Positions 1-6,799 of a stretch of 12,709 nt of DNA are shown piece by piece. A model generated the notes under the pieces. That model was given only the letters and a program-made list of their open reading frames with translations, was not told the DNA's origin and searched no databases. Position 1 is the stretch's first letter, and each line of letters starts with the position of its first letter. A program made the translations under genes and the position numbers. This stretch comes from Cellvibrionales bacterium UBA1854 (lineage in GTDB: Bacteria > Pseudomonadota > Gammaproteobacteria > Pseudomonadales > Porticoccaceae): assembly GCA_002338445.1 (NCBI GenBank), contig DDII01000063.1, forward strand, positions 14,046 through 26,754, written 5' to 3'.

Positions 1-2
1 TC

Positions 3-161
3 GCTGAGGCACTTGACCAGCCGATAGTGCTGTATTGTCGGAGTGGGTATCGTTCAGAAAAGGCTAAAGTAATTTTAGATAGTTTGGGATTCACGCGAGT
101 TGTAAACGGAGGTTCCTTGTCTGAAACCGAAGAATTTCTAAAATCAGAGTGCTGCGGATGA
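3..161 (+). CDS. Rhodanese-domain protein, C-terminal part (partial)
   Basis: The last 52 residues of a protein whose 5' end lies outside the window. The segment IVLYCRSGYRSEKA carries the rhodanese active-site loop, with the catalytic Cys followed by R-S-G-x-R. The next helix and the V-x-N-G-G turn (VVNGGSL) are also typical of single-domain rhodaneses (GlpE/PspE type). Members of this family transfer a sulfane sulfur through a persulfide on that Cys. The protein ends about 15 residues after the usual domain boundary, so the domain is at or near its C-terminus. The substrate and any N-terminal fused domain cannot be seen. The next gene begins 39 nt downstream on the same strand and could be co-transcribed. 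Confidence 0.85.
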   Translation, partial: AEALDQPIVLYCRSGYRSEKAKVILDSLGFTRVVNGGSLSETEEFLKSECCG

Positions 162-200
162 GGCCTACTATACAGCCAAGATTTGTGGGGGTGATGGAAT

Positions 201-356
201 ATGTTAAATAGTTTTCTACTGCTACTCCTTATTGCTATTGTCCTAATGATTGCAAGTTTACTGGTTCTGGTGCACAAGATAAAGGATGTCGAGGAACGTA
301 TTAATAGTGGCGAAATCCAACACTGGACCGACCGCAGAGATGATCAAGAACACTAA
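201..356 (+). CDS. Small single-pass membrane protein, 51 aa, unknown function
   Basis: A short gene of 51 codons starting at ATG 201. A G-rich Shine-Dalgarno stretch (GGGGG at 187-191) lies 9 nt upstream. Residues 4-24 are almost entirely Leu, Ile, Val, Ala and Met and make a clear membrane helix. The rest is a hydrophilic, charged tail (HKIKDVEERINSGEIQHW and on), probably cytoplasmic because Lys and His follow the helix. The tail begins with a possible short amphipathic helix. I recognise no family. It follows the rhodanese-domain gene by 39 nt on the same strand, so the two may share a transcript. It could be a small subunit or regulator of a membrane complex, but nothing in the sequence names a partner. 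Confidence 0.6.
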   Translation: MLNSFLLLLLIAIVLMIASLLVLVHKIKDVEERINSGEIQHWTDRRDDQEH

Positions 357-371
357 TCATTTTTTGGAAAG

Positions 372-388
372 CGAGTAAAATTCACTCG
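372..388. repeat. Short inverted repeat CGAGT/ACTCG
   Basis: CGAGT at 372-376 and ACTCG at 384-388 form a 5-bp stem with a 7-nt loop, 15 nt after the stop of the 51-aa membrane protein. No T-run follows on either strand, so a rho-independent terminator is not supported. It may be an RNA 3' end stabiliser or chance. Confidence 0.25.
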
Positions 389-589
389 TCATGATAGTGA
401 ATATTTGCCTAACATCGGGGGTTACAGACGGATTTAGAGACTTGAAACCGAACCACAACGTGTTTGGAAAAAGTGATTATTCAAACGTGGTAAAAAATAT
501 GCCTGGCCTCAATTGCATTAATTATAGTTGACATTTGAGGACCCATTTTAAAGTAGTTTCGTGTCACGACGGGAGCGATTACAAACTTA

Positions 590-991
590 ATGTTTAAAAA
601 AAGATATTTTTTTATTGTTTCTGCACTCTTCGTAGTTGCTGTCATCACTACCATCGTTACGATGGAGTCACCCAACCATGGGGCTGTAGTCCATCTCTCA
701 TGTGATCGGATAGACAGGGAAGCCGATGGGACTTTAAAAACGGTAATTACCATAAATTCAAAAAATAATACTATGACTTGGAATGGTGGTACTTTTGACA
801 ATCTGATAATAAACGAACATCAGTATCAGATTAGAGCGGTGCCCCGAGATCAGTGTAAGAGCAAACTCAGTTGTCCAGATGCTACTATGATTGTCAACAG
901 GATTACATTAGTTGCGAGTAAAGACAGATATCAGGGTTTGCAGCAGGATCGAAATCGGCGATATCAGTGTGAGAAGTCCGAGCGGGTGTGA
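590..991 (+). CDS. Exported or membrane-anchored hypothetical protein, 133 aa, four Cys
   Basis: The N-terminus is basic (MFKKRY) and runs into a hydrophobic stretch at about residues 6-24, so it is exported or N-terminally anchored. No lipobox or clear signal peptidase site is obvious. The rest is polar, rich in Thr, Asn and Asp, with four cysteines (38, 89, 95, 127). It has alternating hydrophobic residues that suggest beta strands. The pattern of an early LSCD, then a W-N-G-G turn, a late I-x-x-R-x-T-L strand and a final Y-x-C resembles small disulfide-stabilised periplasmic domains, but I cannot assign a family. An in-frame stop (TAG at 554-556) with no ATG between forces the start near 590. 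The Shine-Dalgarno is poor: GGGAG sits about 16 nt upstream. It converges with the next gene, with 21 nt between the stops. Confidence 0.6.
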   Translation: MFKKRYFFIVSALFVVAVITTIVTMESPNHGAVVHLSCDRIDREADGTLKTVITINSKNNTMTWNGGTFDNLIINEHQYQIRAVPRDQCKSKLSCPDATMIVNRITLVASKDRYQGLQQDRNRRYQCEKSERV

Positions 992-1012
992 CCTATGAAC
1001 TCTAGCATTTGG

Positions 1013-1363
1013 CTACTTTTGCCGTTTCATGACGGAATGTGCACACATGTCATATAGTTTTCCGGTTTTGTCACCACTGAATAAAATTTTTGAGAACACA
1101 TAACGATCCCCGATTTCTTTTATGGATAAACAGCATTGTCCAGTCCCAGCATAAATTTTGATGTTGGCGTCACTAAAGGGATAGCACACATCCTTTCCTC
1201 CCTCCCAAACGCCGGACAGTGTTTGTGAGTTTGCCTTGCCAGTGTAGATATGTGAGTTGGCAAATTCATGCATCCTCGCGGGAGTTATCGATGCATATTT
1301 ACCCCTAATCTCTGCATGTGCCATTCCAGAGACGAGAAATATTAAGATTATTCTTTTTAACAT
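1013..1363 (-). CDS. Small secreted hypothetical protein, 116 aa, four Cys
   Basis: A clear signal peptide is seen with MLKRIILIFLVSGMAHA: basic n-region, hydrophobic core and an A-H-A signal peptidase I site after residue 17. The mature part of about 99 residues holds four cysteines (60, a CC pair at 77-78, and 107), so it is probably periplasmic with disulfides. It includes a segment reading WEGGKDVCYPFSDANIKIY. I recognise no family. A longer frame opens at 1396, but ATG 1363 is chosen because it begins the signal peptide directly. It also has AGAGGA (complement of 1374-1379) 10 nt upstream, while the outer ATG has no ribosome site. It converges with the exported protein at 590-991; the two do not look homologous by eye. 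Confidence 0.65.
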   Translation of the reverse strand: MLKRIILIFLVSGMAHAEIRGKYASITPARMHEFANSHIYTGKANSQTLSGVWEGGKDVCYPFSDANIKIYAGTGQCCLSIKEIGDRYVFSKILFSGDKTGKLYDMCAHSVMKRQK

Positions 1364-1373
1364 GATCGAAGTG

Positions 1374-1379
1374 TCCTCT
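1374..1379 (-). promoter_or_regulatory. Ribosome binding site deciding the start at 1363
   Basis: AGAGGA on the minus strand, 10 nt before ATG 1361-1363. The outer in-frame ATG at 1396 has no comparable site, which supports the inner start and an intact signal peptide. Confidence 0.6.
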
Positions 1380-1593
1380 TTTAATTTTGCTGTCATTCAT
1401 GTTACATAGTAAGCATAGGTGTTGGAATTCTAAACGACACAATCCTAGTCTCCGGGATTATGCGCTCTTATTATTTGACCAACAAGAGCATTTTGGTTAG
1501 CCGCTGTGAATGTATAAGACCCAATATAAAGTTTGGTTAATTAAAGGTCGAGTTTCAATTAAATTGGATTTCCGTAAAAAGACATTGAATGGG

Positions 1594-1622
1594 TTGTGTC
1601 AACTCATAAAAATGTTTATAAC
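1594..1622 (+). promoter_or_regulatory. Candidate sigma-70 promoter for the 290-aa tail-anchored protein
   Basis: TTGTGT (1594-1599), a 17-nt spacer and TATAAC (1617-1622). The -10 element matches the consensus at 5 of 6 positions; the -35 keeps the TTG. Transcription would begin near 1629, giving a leader of about 26 nt before ATG 1655. No other convincing promoter was seen in the gap between the two divergently read genes (1364-1654). Confidence 0.4.
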
Positions 1623-1654
1623 AACGGCTGGGCGGTAGACATTGCTTTATCAAG

Positions 1655-2527
1655 ATGAATATTAACTATAAATTGCTCGACAGCGTAAACCAATTACCAC
1701 TTGAGAGATTCGAGGTGAAGCCTGATGCAAGTATTTTCGAAAGCTGGGATTTCCTTCAACTGGGGGATGGAGAGAATAGTAAATACTTCAGTCGGGGTAG
1801 ACCAGGAAATCCTGATGCTCGGGGTAAGCAGTTAAAAATTGAGATAGATCTATCAGATTGGCAAAATCAAGATCGGTCTAAGACATATCTAGCGATTGCT
1901 CATAAGTTAGATTTCACACGCCAATCGGAGTACGCAGGGAAAATAGCGAAGTGCGATGTTTTTTTTCCGAATGAGCAATATAATTTTGTATCAGATCATT
2001 CTGGTGATGCGACATGGGATGGTGAAATTAAGCCCTGCCAGACCGATGATGCGGCTGTGACTGTAGAAATATGTCATGTGCAAGATCAAGAGTTGAATGC
2101 TACTGCAAGTGTTAAGTGTGGGTGGCAGGCAAAGTTCTATGTGGTCTCCCGAATCTTGGTTGACAGAGGTCTAATGGAAACGATCTCTGAAGACATAAAT
2201 TCAGGTAACTTCCAAAGGTTGACAGTAAGTATCCTTATTAGTCCATGGAGACTTCTTGAGGGCACTTTTAAAAATTTGGTGCCGACCGAAAATCCCGTGG
2301 ATGATGAGGATGGATATGATTTCCCCCAGATATCCGAAACCTGCTGTAGTGACATGTTTCGCTTTACTTTGGAACCCTCACTTGAGGATAGAAAGGTCGA
2401 GGGTGAAACGGTTCAACTACTTAGTCGAATCAATGAATTAGTAAATATCATCAGACATTTGAGAACACTTGTTGTTATAAACTCTGCGCTTCTATTCATT
2501 ATCGTTGTCGGCACTCTCATGCAATAG
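1655..2527 (+). CDS. Hypothetical protein with single C-terminal membrane anchor, 290 aa
   Basis: There is no N-terminal signal peptide. Residues 1-250 are hydrophilic and acidic, with stretches of alternating hydrophobic residues suggesting beta structure. Seven cysteines are scattered (100, 128, 140, 155, and a CC pair at 230-231 counted with these), and an acidic loop PVDDEDGYD lies at about 214-222. Residues 250-270 look like an amphipathic helix (ETVQLLSRINELVNIIRHLR). A hydrophobic helix then runs from 272 to 288 (LVVINSALLFIIVVGTL) and ends the protein one or two residues later. This is the layout of a tail-anchored protein, with the soluble domain most likely in the cytoplasm. I do not recognise the soluble domain. 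The Shine-Dalgarno before ATG 1655 is weak. It stands alone between a divergent secreted-protein gene and a 351-nt gap. Confidence 0.6.
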   Translation: MNINYKLLDSVNQLPLERFEVKPDASIFESWDFLQLGDGENSKYFSRGRPGNPDARGKQLKIEIDLSDWQNQDRSKTYLAIAHKLDFTRQSEYAGKIAKCDVFFPNEQYNFVSDHSGDATWDGEIKPCQTDDAAVTVEICHVQDQELNATASVKCGWQAKFYVVSRILVDRGLMETISEDINSGNFQRLTVSILISPWRLLEGTFKNLVPTENPVDDEDGYDFPQISETCCSDMFRFTLEPSLEDRKVEGETVQLLSRINELVNIIRHLRTLVVINSALLFIIVVGTLMQ

Positions 2528-2796
2528 GTGTCGGACTACTAGCTTCAGACGTGCCAACATTCTCCGGCCCTGTGAGGGGTTTCCGACAGATAGATTCCGG
2601 CGTTACACAAATGAAAAGACTTTTTTAACTTCCGTTTTATCATACATTTTACGTTAAGAATTAGACATAGATCCAATTATGAAATTAATGCGAAATAGTT
2701 TGAGTGAGAGGCTAGTATGCTCCACAAAGCGACTCAGGGGAGGTGGAATTCGCTAAAGTATATTTTAATCTCTCCATTGAAAATCTTTTTTAGAAT

Positions 2797-2820
2797 TTAG
2801 CAGATTGCTATCTGTTAGCA
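2797..2820. promoter_or_regulatory. Overlapping dyads, possible operator
   Basis: TAGCA (2798-2802) and TGCTA (2806-2810) flank GAT as a perfect inverted repeat. CAGAT (2801-2805) and ATCTG (2810-2814) flank TGCT as a second perfect inverted repeat that overlaps the first. TTAGCA occurs directly repeated at 2797-2802 and 2815-2820. This packing of short repeats just upstream of the CRP-type site suggests a protein-binding site, but no regulator can be named. Confidence 0.35.
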
Positions 2821-2830
2821 AGACACCGCC

Positions 2831-2848
2831 TTGTGAGACCTATCACAA
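2831..2848. promoter_or_regulatory. CRP/Vfr-type binding site
   Basis: TTGTGA, six bases (GACCTA) and TCACAA make a perfect inverted repeat containing TGTGA-N6-TCACA, the core of the CRP-family site. It ends 30 nt before the esterase start at 2879, and its centre is about 39 nt from the ATG. That is too close for the usual class I or II activation of a promoter with a normal leader. It may therefore act near or over the transcription start, for example as a repressor site. CRP itself is not in the window. Confidence 0.55.
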
Positions 2849-2870
2849 ACAATATGAATGCAACATTTTT

Positions 2871-2874
2871 GGAG
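2871..2874 (+). promoter_or_regulatory. Ribosome binding site deciding the esterase start
   Basis: GGAG lies 4 nt before ATG 2879. The outer ATG at 2858 has no purine-rich site upstream, so the inner start is preferred. Confidence 0.5.
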
Positions 2875-2878
2875 CAAA

Positions 2879-4744
2879 ATGAAACACATCTATAGTAAAA
2901 ATGAGATCAGTAGCTCGCAGGTGGTAGTAGTATGCTGTCTTATCCTCATTTCATTTGTCATACAAGGTTGCACAATACCTCTGCGTAAGCCACCTATCAA
3001 TTTGATTCAAACCACTGGTGGAGTGGTTTCCGGCCATGATTCAATTATTGGTGGAAAGCCCCTTAAAACATGGGTAGATATCCCCTATGCGCAACCGCCC
3101 ACAGATGACTTGCGATGGCGAGCCCCGCGCGCTTTAGCTAAGACATCTAAAAAATTTGTACCGCCTGAGGTAACGGCATGCGTTCAAGAGTCAAGTGCTT
3201 ATGGTGCTGTGCAAGGAGATGGCATAGTAGGGAGCGAAGATTGTTTGTATCTAGACATTCGATCACCGGTGGATGTGTCAAATGGATCGCTTCCTGTAAT
3301 GGTCTGGATTCATGGAGGAGGAAATGTAACAGGCTCAAAAGATTATTATGATTTTTCTCGCCTGGTCGTCGAGGAAGAGCTGGTCGTAGTGAGCATTAAT
3401 TATCGGTTGGGAGCTCTTGGATGGTTTACTCACCCGGCGATCCAAAAGTTCCAGACAGGTGTTGATCAGTCCTCGAACTTCGGTACTTTAGACATAATTG
3501 AAGCTCTTCACTGGATAAAACAAAACATCGATAAATTTGGAGGAAATCCTGGAAATGTTACGATTTTCGGAGAGTCCGCGGGCGGGCATAATGTCTTAGC
3601 TTTGCTTGTGTCCCCTCAAGCCAAAGGGTTATTTCACAAAGCGATTATTCAATCTGGTTACACCAGTAGTGCTTCATTAGAGAGCGCTTACAACAAAAAT
3701 GCCGAGGACCCATTGGTCCATCGCGGATCTTGGCAGATGACTCACAGGTTGTTGCCACATAGACAATCAACATTGCCAAATTATCATGACGATCTAGAGC
3801 AGCTGAGTGGCATCCGAGAAAGTTTGAGGGCTTTGGATGCCAAAGATTTGATCAGTGCATATACCCAGTACCGAGATGAAGACTACATGCCTCTTACCAC
3901 ATCTGACGGAATTGTGATTCCAAAGGAAGGGCTCGAAACAGCTTTAAAAAACCCACAGTACATAAAGGATGTGGCTGTAATTGCAGGTAGTACTCGGGAT
4001 GAGCTCTCTTTCTGGCTTGGAACCCACAGATACTTTGTCGAAGAGTATTATCCCTACACGAGGTTCCTCCCGAAAGGTTTGAGATTGAGGGATAAAGAAC
4101 TTTATAAATTTTGGCGTAACATCCGTTCACACGCATGGAAGCTGCGGGGCGTTGATCATGTTTTAAATGCGCTAGAGGTGGCTGGCTACCAATCGTTATA
4201 TGCCTATCGATTTGACTGGGATGATCAAAAACGTTCCATGTTTGCAGATATCCCAGAAATTATGGGAGCGGCACATGCTACAGATGTCGCATTTCTGACA
4301 GGGCGGTACCTCTATGGCCCTATTAGTGGCTATATGTATCCCAAGAGTCGGTCTCGCGATCAAATGGAAAGAACTATGATGCGGGCCTGGAGTGACTTTG
4401 CACGTTTTGGAAATCCCAATAAGAGGTTGCCGTTGAATTGGGAAAAATATAATCAAGATCGGGGCGAGTTCTTAATGCTAGACAAAGATGAGGATCTAAA
4501 AATGGGCTTTGAGACAGAAACTATGGCTTCCCTATTAAAGAAGGTTGCAGATTCTGTCTTATTGGGATCGTTTCAAAAATGTCTCCTCGTATGGGAGTCA
4601 CTAGTAAATATCGGTGACCCGGACATCAACCTTTATAACGCTTGGGAAGATGGTGTCTGTTCGGCTTATGATATTATTTTTGAGAGAAAGAAAATTTCCG
4701 CGCAATTAAAACGCGAACACGGTGGTATCTCGGTTTTTGAGTAA
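2879..4744 (+). CDS. Type-B carboxylesterase, probable exported lipoprotein, 621 aa
   Basis: An alpha/beta-hydrolase of the carboxylesterase/cholinesterase family, hydrolysing carboxylic esters. Residues are numbered from ATG 2879. A basic N-terminus is followed by a hydrophobic stretch (about 14-30) ending VIQGC; Cys31 fits a lipobox with an atypical Gln at -2, so the enzyme is probably lipid-anchored, or otherwise secreted. Family marks in order: PIPYAQPP-type motif near 68-74 (DIPYAQPP), SEDCLYLDI at about 119-127, oxyanion-hole HGGG at 145-148, the nucleophile elbow GESAGG with Ser233, acid Glu375 in GSTRDEL, and His466 in GAAHATD. The triad is complete. At 621 residues it is somewhat longer than many bacterial members, with an extra C-terminal tail of about 70 residues holding two Cys. 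The true substrate is unknown. A longer start at 2858 would add seven residues. Upstream dyads and a CRP-type site suggest carbon-source control. Confidence 0.9.
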   Translation: MKHIYSKNEISSSQVVVVCCLILISFVIQGCTIPLRKPPINLIQTTGGVVSGHDSIIGGKPLKTWVDIPYAQPPTDDLRWRAPRALAKTSKKFVPPEVTACVQESSAYGAVQGDGIVGSEDCLYLDIRSPVDVSNGSLPVMVWIHGGGNVTGSKDYYDFSRLVVEEELVVVSINYRLGALGWFTHPAIQKFQTGVDQSSNFGTLDIIEALHWIKQNIDKFGGNPGNVTIFGESAGGHNVLALLVSPQAKGLFHKAIIQSGYTSSASLESAYNKNAEDPLVHRGSWQMTHRLLPHRQSTLPNYHDDLEQLSGIRESLRALDAKDLISAYTQYRDEDYMPLTTSDGIVIPKEGLETALKNPQYIKDVAVIAGSTRDELSFWLGTHRYFVEEYYPYTRFLPKGLRLRDKELYKFWRNIRSHAWKLRGVDHVLNALEVAGYQSLYAYRFDWDDQKRSMFADIPEIMGAAHATDVAFLTGRYLYGPISGYMYPKSRSRDQMERTMMRAWSDFARFGNPNKRLPLNWEKYNQDRGEFLMLDKDEDLKMGFETETMASLLKKVADSVLLGSFQKCLLVWESLVNIGDPDINLYNAWEDGVCSAYDIIFERKKISAQLKREHGGISVFE

Positions 4745-4765
4745 CGGTGTATTGGGCCTTTTGGT

Positions 4766-4790
4766 AAAACTTTCTGTGCTCTGAAGTTTT
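4766..4790 (+). terminator. Weak terminator-like hairpin after the esterase gene
   Basis: AAAACTT (4766-4772) and AAGTTTT (4784-4790) pair as a perfect 7-bp stem with an 11-nt loop, 22 nt after the esterase stop. The descending arm ends in four T. The stem is AT-rich and there is no longer T-run, so it is at best a weak terminator. Confidence 0.3.
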
Positions 4791-4870
4791 GTCTATTGAT
4801 GAAGGTGTCAAAGTCAACTTTGTGCTCATTTGTCGAAAGTTTGGAACTTGTCATGACGACTTTAATAGAT

Positions 4871-4874
4871 GGAG
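4871..4874 (+). promoter_or_regulatory. Ribosome binding site deciding the acyl-CoA dehydrogenase start
   Basis: GGAG lies 6 nt before ATG 4881. It overlaps the outer ATG at 4869, which lacks a site of its own. Confidence 0.65.
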
Positions 4875-4880
4875 ACTACT

Positions 4881-6659
4881 ATGGAACAATATCGAGCGCC
4901 TCAAAGAGACATTTCTTTTATTCTGGAGGAATTAGTTGGCTACGAGGAGCATTGTAAGTTGCCGGGTTTCGAGCACGCAACGACAGATGTTGTGAATGCA
5001 GTTTTGACGCAAGGAGCGAAATTCTTTGAGGATGTTGTAGCCCCAACAAATTCTGTCGCTGATGAGGAGGGTGCCTCTCTGCATGAGCAAGGAGTCCGAG
5101 CAGCACCGATATTTCAACATGTTTATGAGAGAATAGTTGATGAGGGATGGCATTGTCTTAACGGTGATGTCGATCTTGGTGGTGCCGGATTACCTAGTGT
5201 GGTCGATCTCGCTAATCAAGAGATGCTGCAATCCTCCAATATGGCGCTTAGCCTGTTACCTATGCTTTCACGCGGTGTTATTCATGCACTAACTTTGTTT
5301 GGTTCCGAGGCACAAAAGAAGAAATATTTGAAAAAATTGATTACCGGACGCTGGACAGGGACGATGAATCTTACTGAGTCTCAGGCAGGCAGTGATTTAT
5401 CGCTAATCCAAACTAAGGCTAGGCAATGCGGAGATCATTATTTGGTTACGGGTCAAAAAGTATATATTACTTGGGGCGATCATGATTTGTCAGAAAACGT
5501 AATTCACCTTGTGCTGGCACGGATTGTAGGTGCTCCTGAGGGGAATGATGGAATCTCACTATTCATTGTTCCAAAGTTTTTGGTTCATAATAACGGTACA
5601 CTTGGGTTGCGTAACGATGTGTTTGCTATAGGTCTTGAAAAAAAGCTAGGAATCAATGCTAGTCCTACCTGTACCATGTCTTTTGGAGAAAAAGACGGGG
5701 CGGTCGGCTACCTGGTTGGTAAGAAAAATCAGGGGTTAATGTGTATGTTTGCGATGATGAATAATGCGCGGTTGTCTGTCGGTCATCAGGGAGTAGCTAT
5801 CGGAGAACGTGCATTTCAGAAGGCGGTCCAGTATGCCCTTGGGAGGGTTCAAGGTTCGTTATCTGGTGGGATTGCCCCAGTTCCGATTATTAATCATCCG
5901 GATGTAAAGCGAATGCTTTTGTTAATGCGTGCTTTAATTGATGCTGGTCGCGCGTTGTCCTTTTTTACCGTTGCTGCCGAAGATAGGAGCACTCGCCATC
6001 CAAATGAGGCAGTGAGAGAAAGAGATTCTATGTGGGTAGAAATATTGACTCCGATAGTAAAAGGATGGTGCACTGAAATCTCAATGGAGGTCACATCTTT
6101 GGGAGTTCAAGTTCATGGCGGTATGGGTTTTATAGAGTCGACAGGTGCTTCTCAACTTATGCGAGACTGTCGAATCTTGCCAATTTACGAGGGTACTAAT
6201 GGCATTCAGGCTCTTGATTTTGTGGGGAGAAAGTGTATACGTGATGGAGGTAGTGGATTGTCCTCGATAGTCGACGAAATGCGTAAAACTGTTGAGGCTA
6301 CTGAAACAGAGAGTGGAAGGCTAATGGTGTTGCTTGATTCTTTGAAATGTGCCGAGAATCAATGCATCACTGCCATGAATGAGGTTTTAACTCGACCTAG
6401 GCGGGGCCCTGAAATTGCATATAATTTTTTGATGGTTTTCGGGAATTCCTTAGGCTTTTGGTTGCTTGTTAAATTGGCCATTTCGGCGCAACGCTTTATT
6501 GATGAGGGATGTCAAGATCCTTTGTATGAGCAGAAGATTGTCACTGCTCAGTTTTTTGCGGATCATATACTTTGCCGAAATGATGGCTTTCTTAAAAGTA
6601 TTTTTGCTGAAGAGAGTGTTTTTGGTCAGTTAAGTAGCGATCATTTTATCCGACCATGA
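4881..6659 (+). CDS. Acyl-CoA dehydrogenase, long DmdC/AcdA-like form, 592 aa
   Basis: An FAD enzyme that oxidises an acyl-CoA to the 2,3-enoyl-CoA, acting in the cytoplasm. The start at 4881 gives MEQYRAPQRDISFIL, which matches the short N-terminal extension typical of the roughly 590-residue subfamily. From there the domains run: N-terminal helical domain to about 150, beta domain with the flavin-binding motif TMNLTESQAGSDL (about 161-173), C-terminal helical domain with VHGGMGFIEST (about 411-421), and an extra C-terminal domain beyond about 455 found in this subfamily. Glu437 in IYEGTNGIQA is the expected catalytic base. The subfamily includes 3-methylmercaptopropionyl-CoA dehydrogenase (DmdC) and medium- to long-chain enzymes such as those of Pseudomonas, so the chain length and substrate cannot be settled here. 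No other DMSP-degradation gene is visible. It follows the esterase by 136 nt on the same strand. Confidence 0.92.
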   Translation: MEQYRAPQRDISFILEELVGYEEHCKLPGFEHATTDVVNAVLTQGAKFFEDVVAPTNSVADEEGASLHEQGVRAAPIFQHVYERIVDEGWHCLNGDVDLGGAGLPSVVDLANQEMLQSSNMALSLLPMLSRGVIHALTLFGSEAQKKKYLKKLITGRWTGTMNLTESQAGSDLSLIQTKARQCGDHYLVTGQKVYITWGDHDLSENVIHLVLARIVGAPEGNDGISLFIVPKFLVHNNGTLGLRNDVFAIGLEKKLGINASPTCTMSFGEKDGAVGYLVGKKNQGLMCMFAMMNNARLSVGHQGVAIGERAFQKAVQYALGRVQGSLSGGIAPVPIINHPDVKRMLLLMRALIDAGRALSFFTVAAEDRSTRHPNEAVRERDSMWVEILTPIVKGWCTEISMEVTSLGVQVHGGMGFIESTGASQLMRDCRILPIYEGTNGIQALDFVGRKCIRDGGSGLSSIVDEMRKTVEATETESGRLMVLLDSLKCAENQCITAMNEVLTRPRRGPEIAYNFLMVFGNSLGFWLLVKLAISAQRFIDEGCQDPLYEQKIVTAQFFADHILCRNDGFLKSIFAEESVFGQLSSDHFIRP

Positions 6660-6734
6660 CTATTGACTGGAAGCGTCGCAGTGCTAACTCTGGGGGAGAA
6701 TCAATAAACATTTTCTCGAATCGTGTGATAAACT

Positions 6735-6762
6735 TTGACTAAGAAAAAATATTTAATTCAAT
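6735..6762 (+). promoter_or_regulatory. Candidate promoter for nfuA
   Basis: TTGACT (6735-6740), a 16-nt spacer and TTCAAT (6757-6762). The -35 is close to consensus and the -10 matches at 4 of 6. The predicted transcription start near 6769 is 31 nt before ATG 6800. The AT-rich spacer fits a promoter, but the -10 is weak. Confidence 0.35.
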
Positions 6763-6799
6763 CAGACAACATATTAGATATATGGATTGGGAATCAGCA

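Larger units (their letters stand above)
2528..2878. other. Intergenic region upstream of the esterase gene
   Basis: This 351-nt stretch holds no convincing gene; the longest small frames have no ribosome site. Its right part is regulatory in appearance: overlapping TAGCA/CAGAT dyads at 2797-2820 and a perfect CRP-type palindrome at 2831-2848. TTGAAA at 2777-2782 could serve as a -35 element, but no good -10 lies at proper spacing. TGTCGG (2529-2534) and CCGACA (2583-2588) are complementary but far apart. Confidence 0.5.

Noticed and set aside
561..569. CGTGTCACG-like dyad upstream of the 133-aa exported protein
   Set aside because: Four-base arms only, and no promoter at a consistent distance.
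481..801. 106-codon minus-strand frame
   Set aside because: Overlaps the better supported exported protein at 590-991 and shows no coherent protein features or ribosome site.
2529..2588. TGTCGG and CCGACA pair with a small CCC/GGG hairpin between, after the tail-anchored gene
   Set aside because: The arms are 48 nt apart, the inner stem is only 3 bp, and no T-run follows, so a terminator or cruciform is not supported.
2679..2756. 25-codon frame beginning MKLMRNS in the gap before the esterase
   Set aside because: No ribosome binding site and no hydrophobic or other meaningful pattern.
4852..4859. GTCATGAC palindrome before the acyl-CoA dehydrogenase
   Set aside because: Only 8 bp and no clear promoter around it; expected by chance in a window this size.
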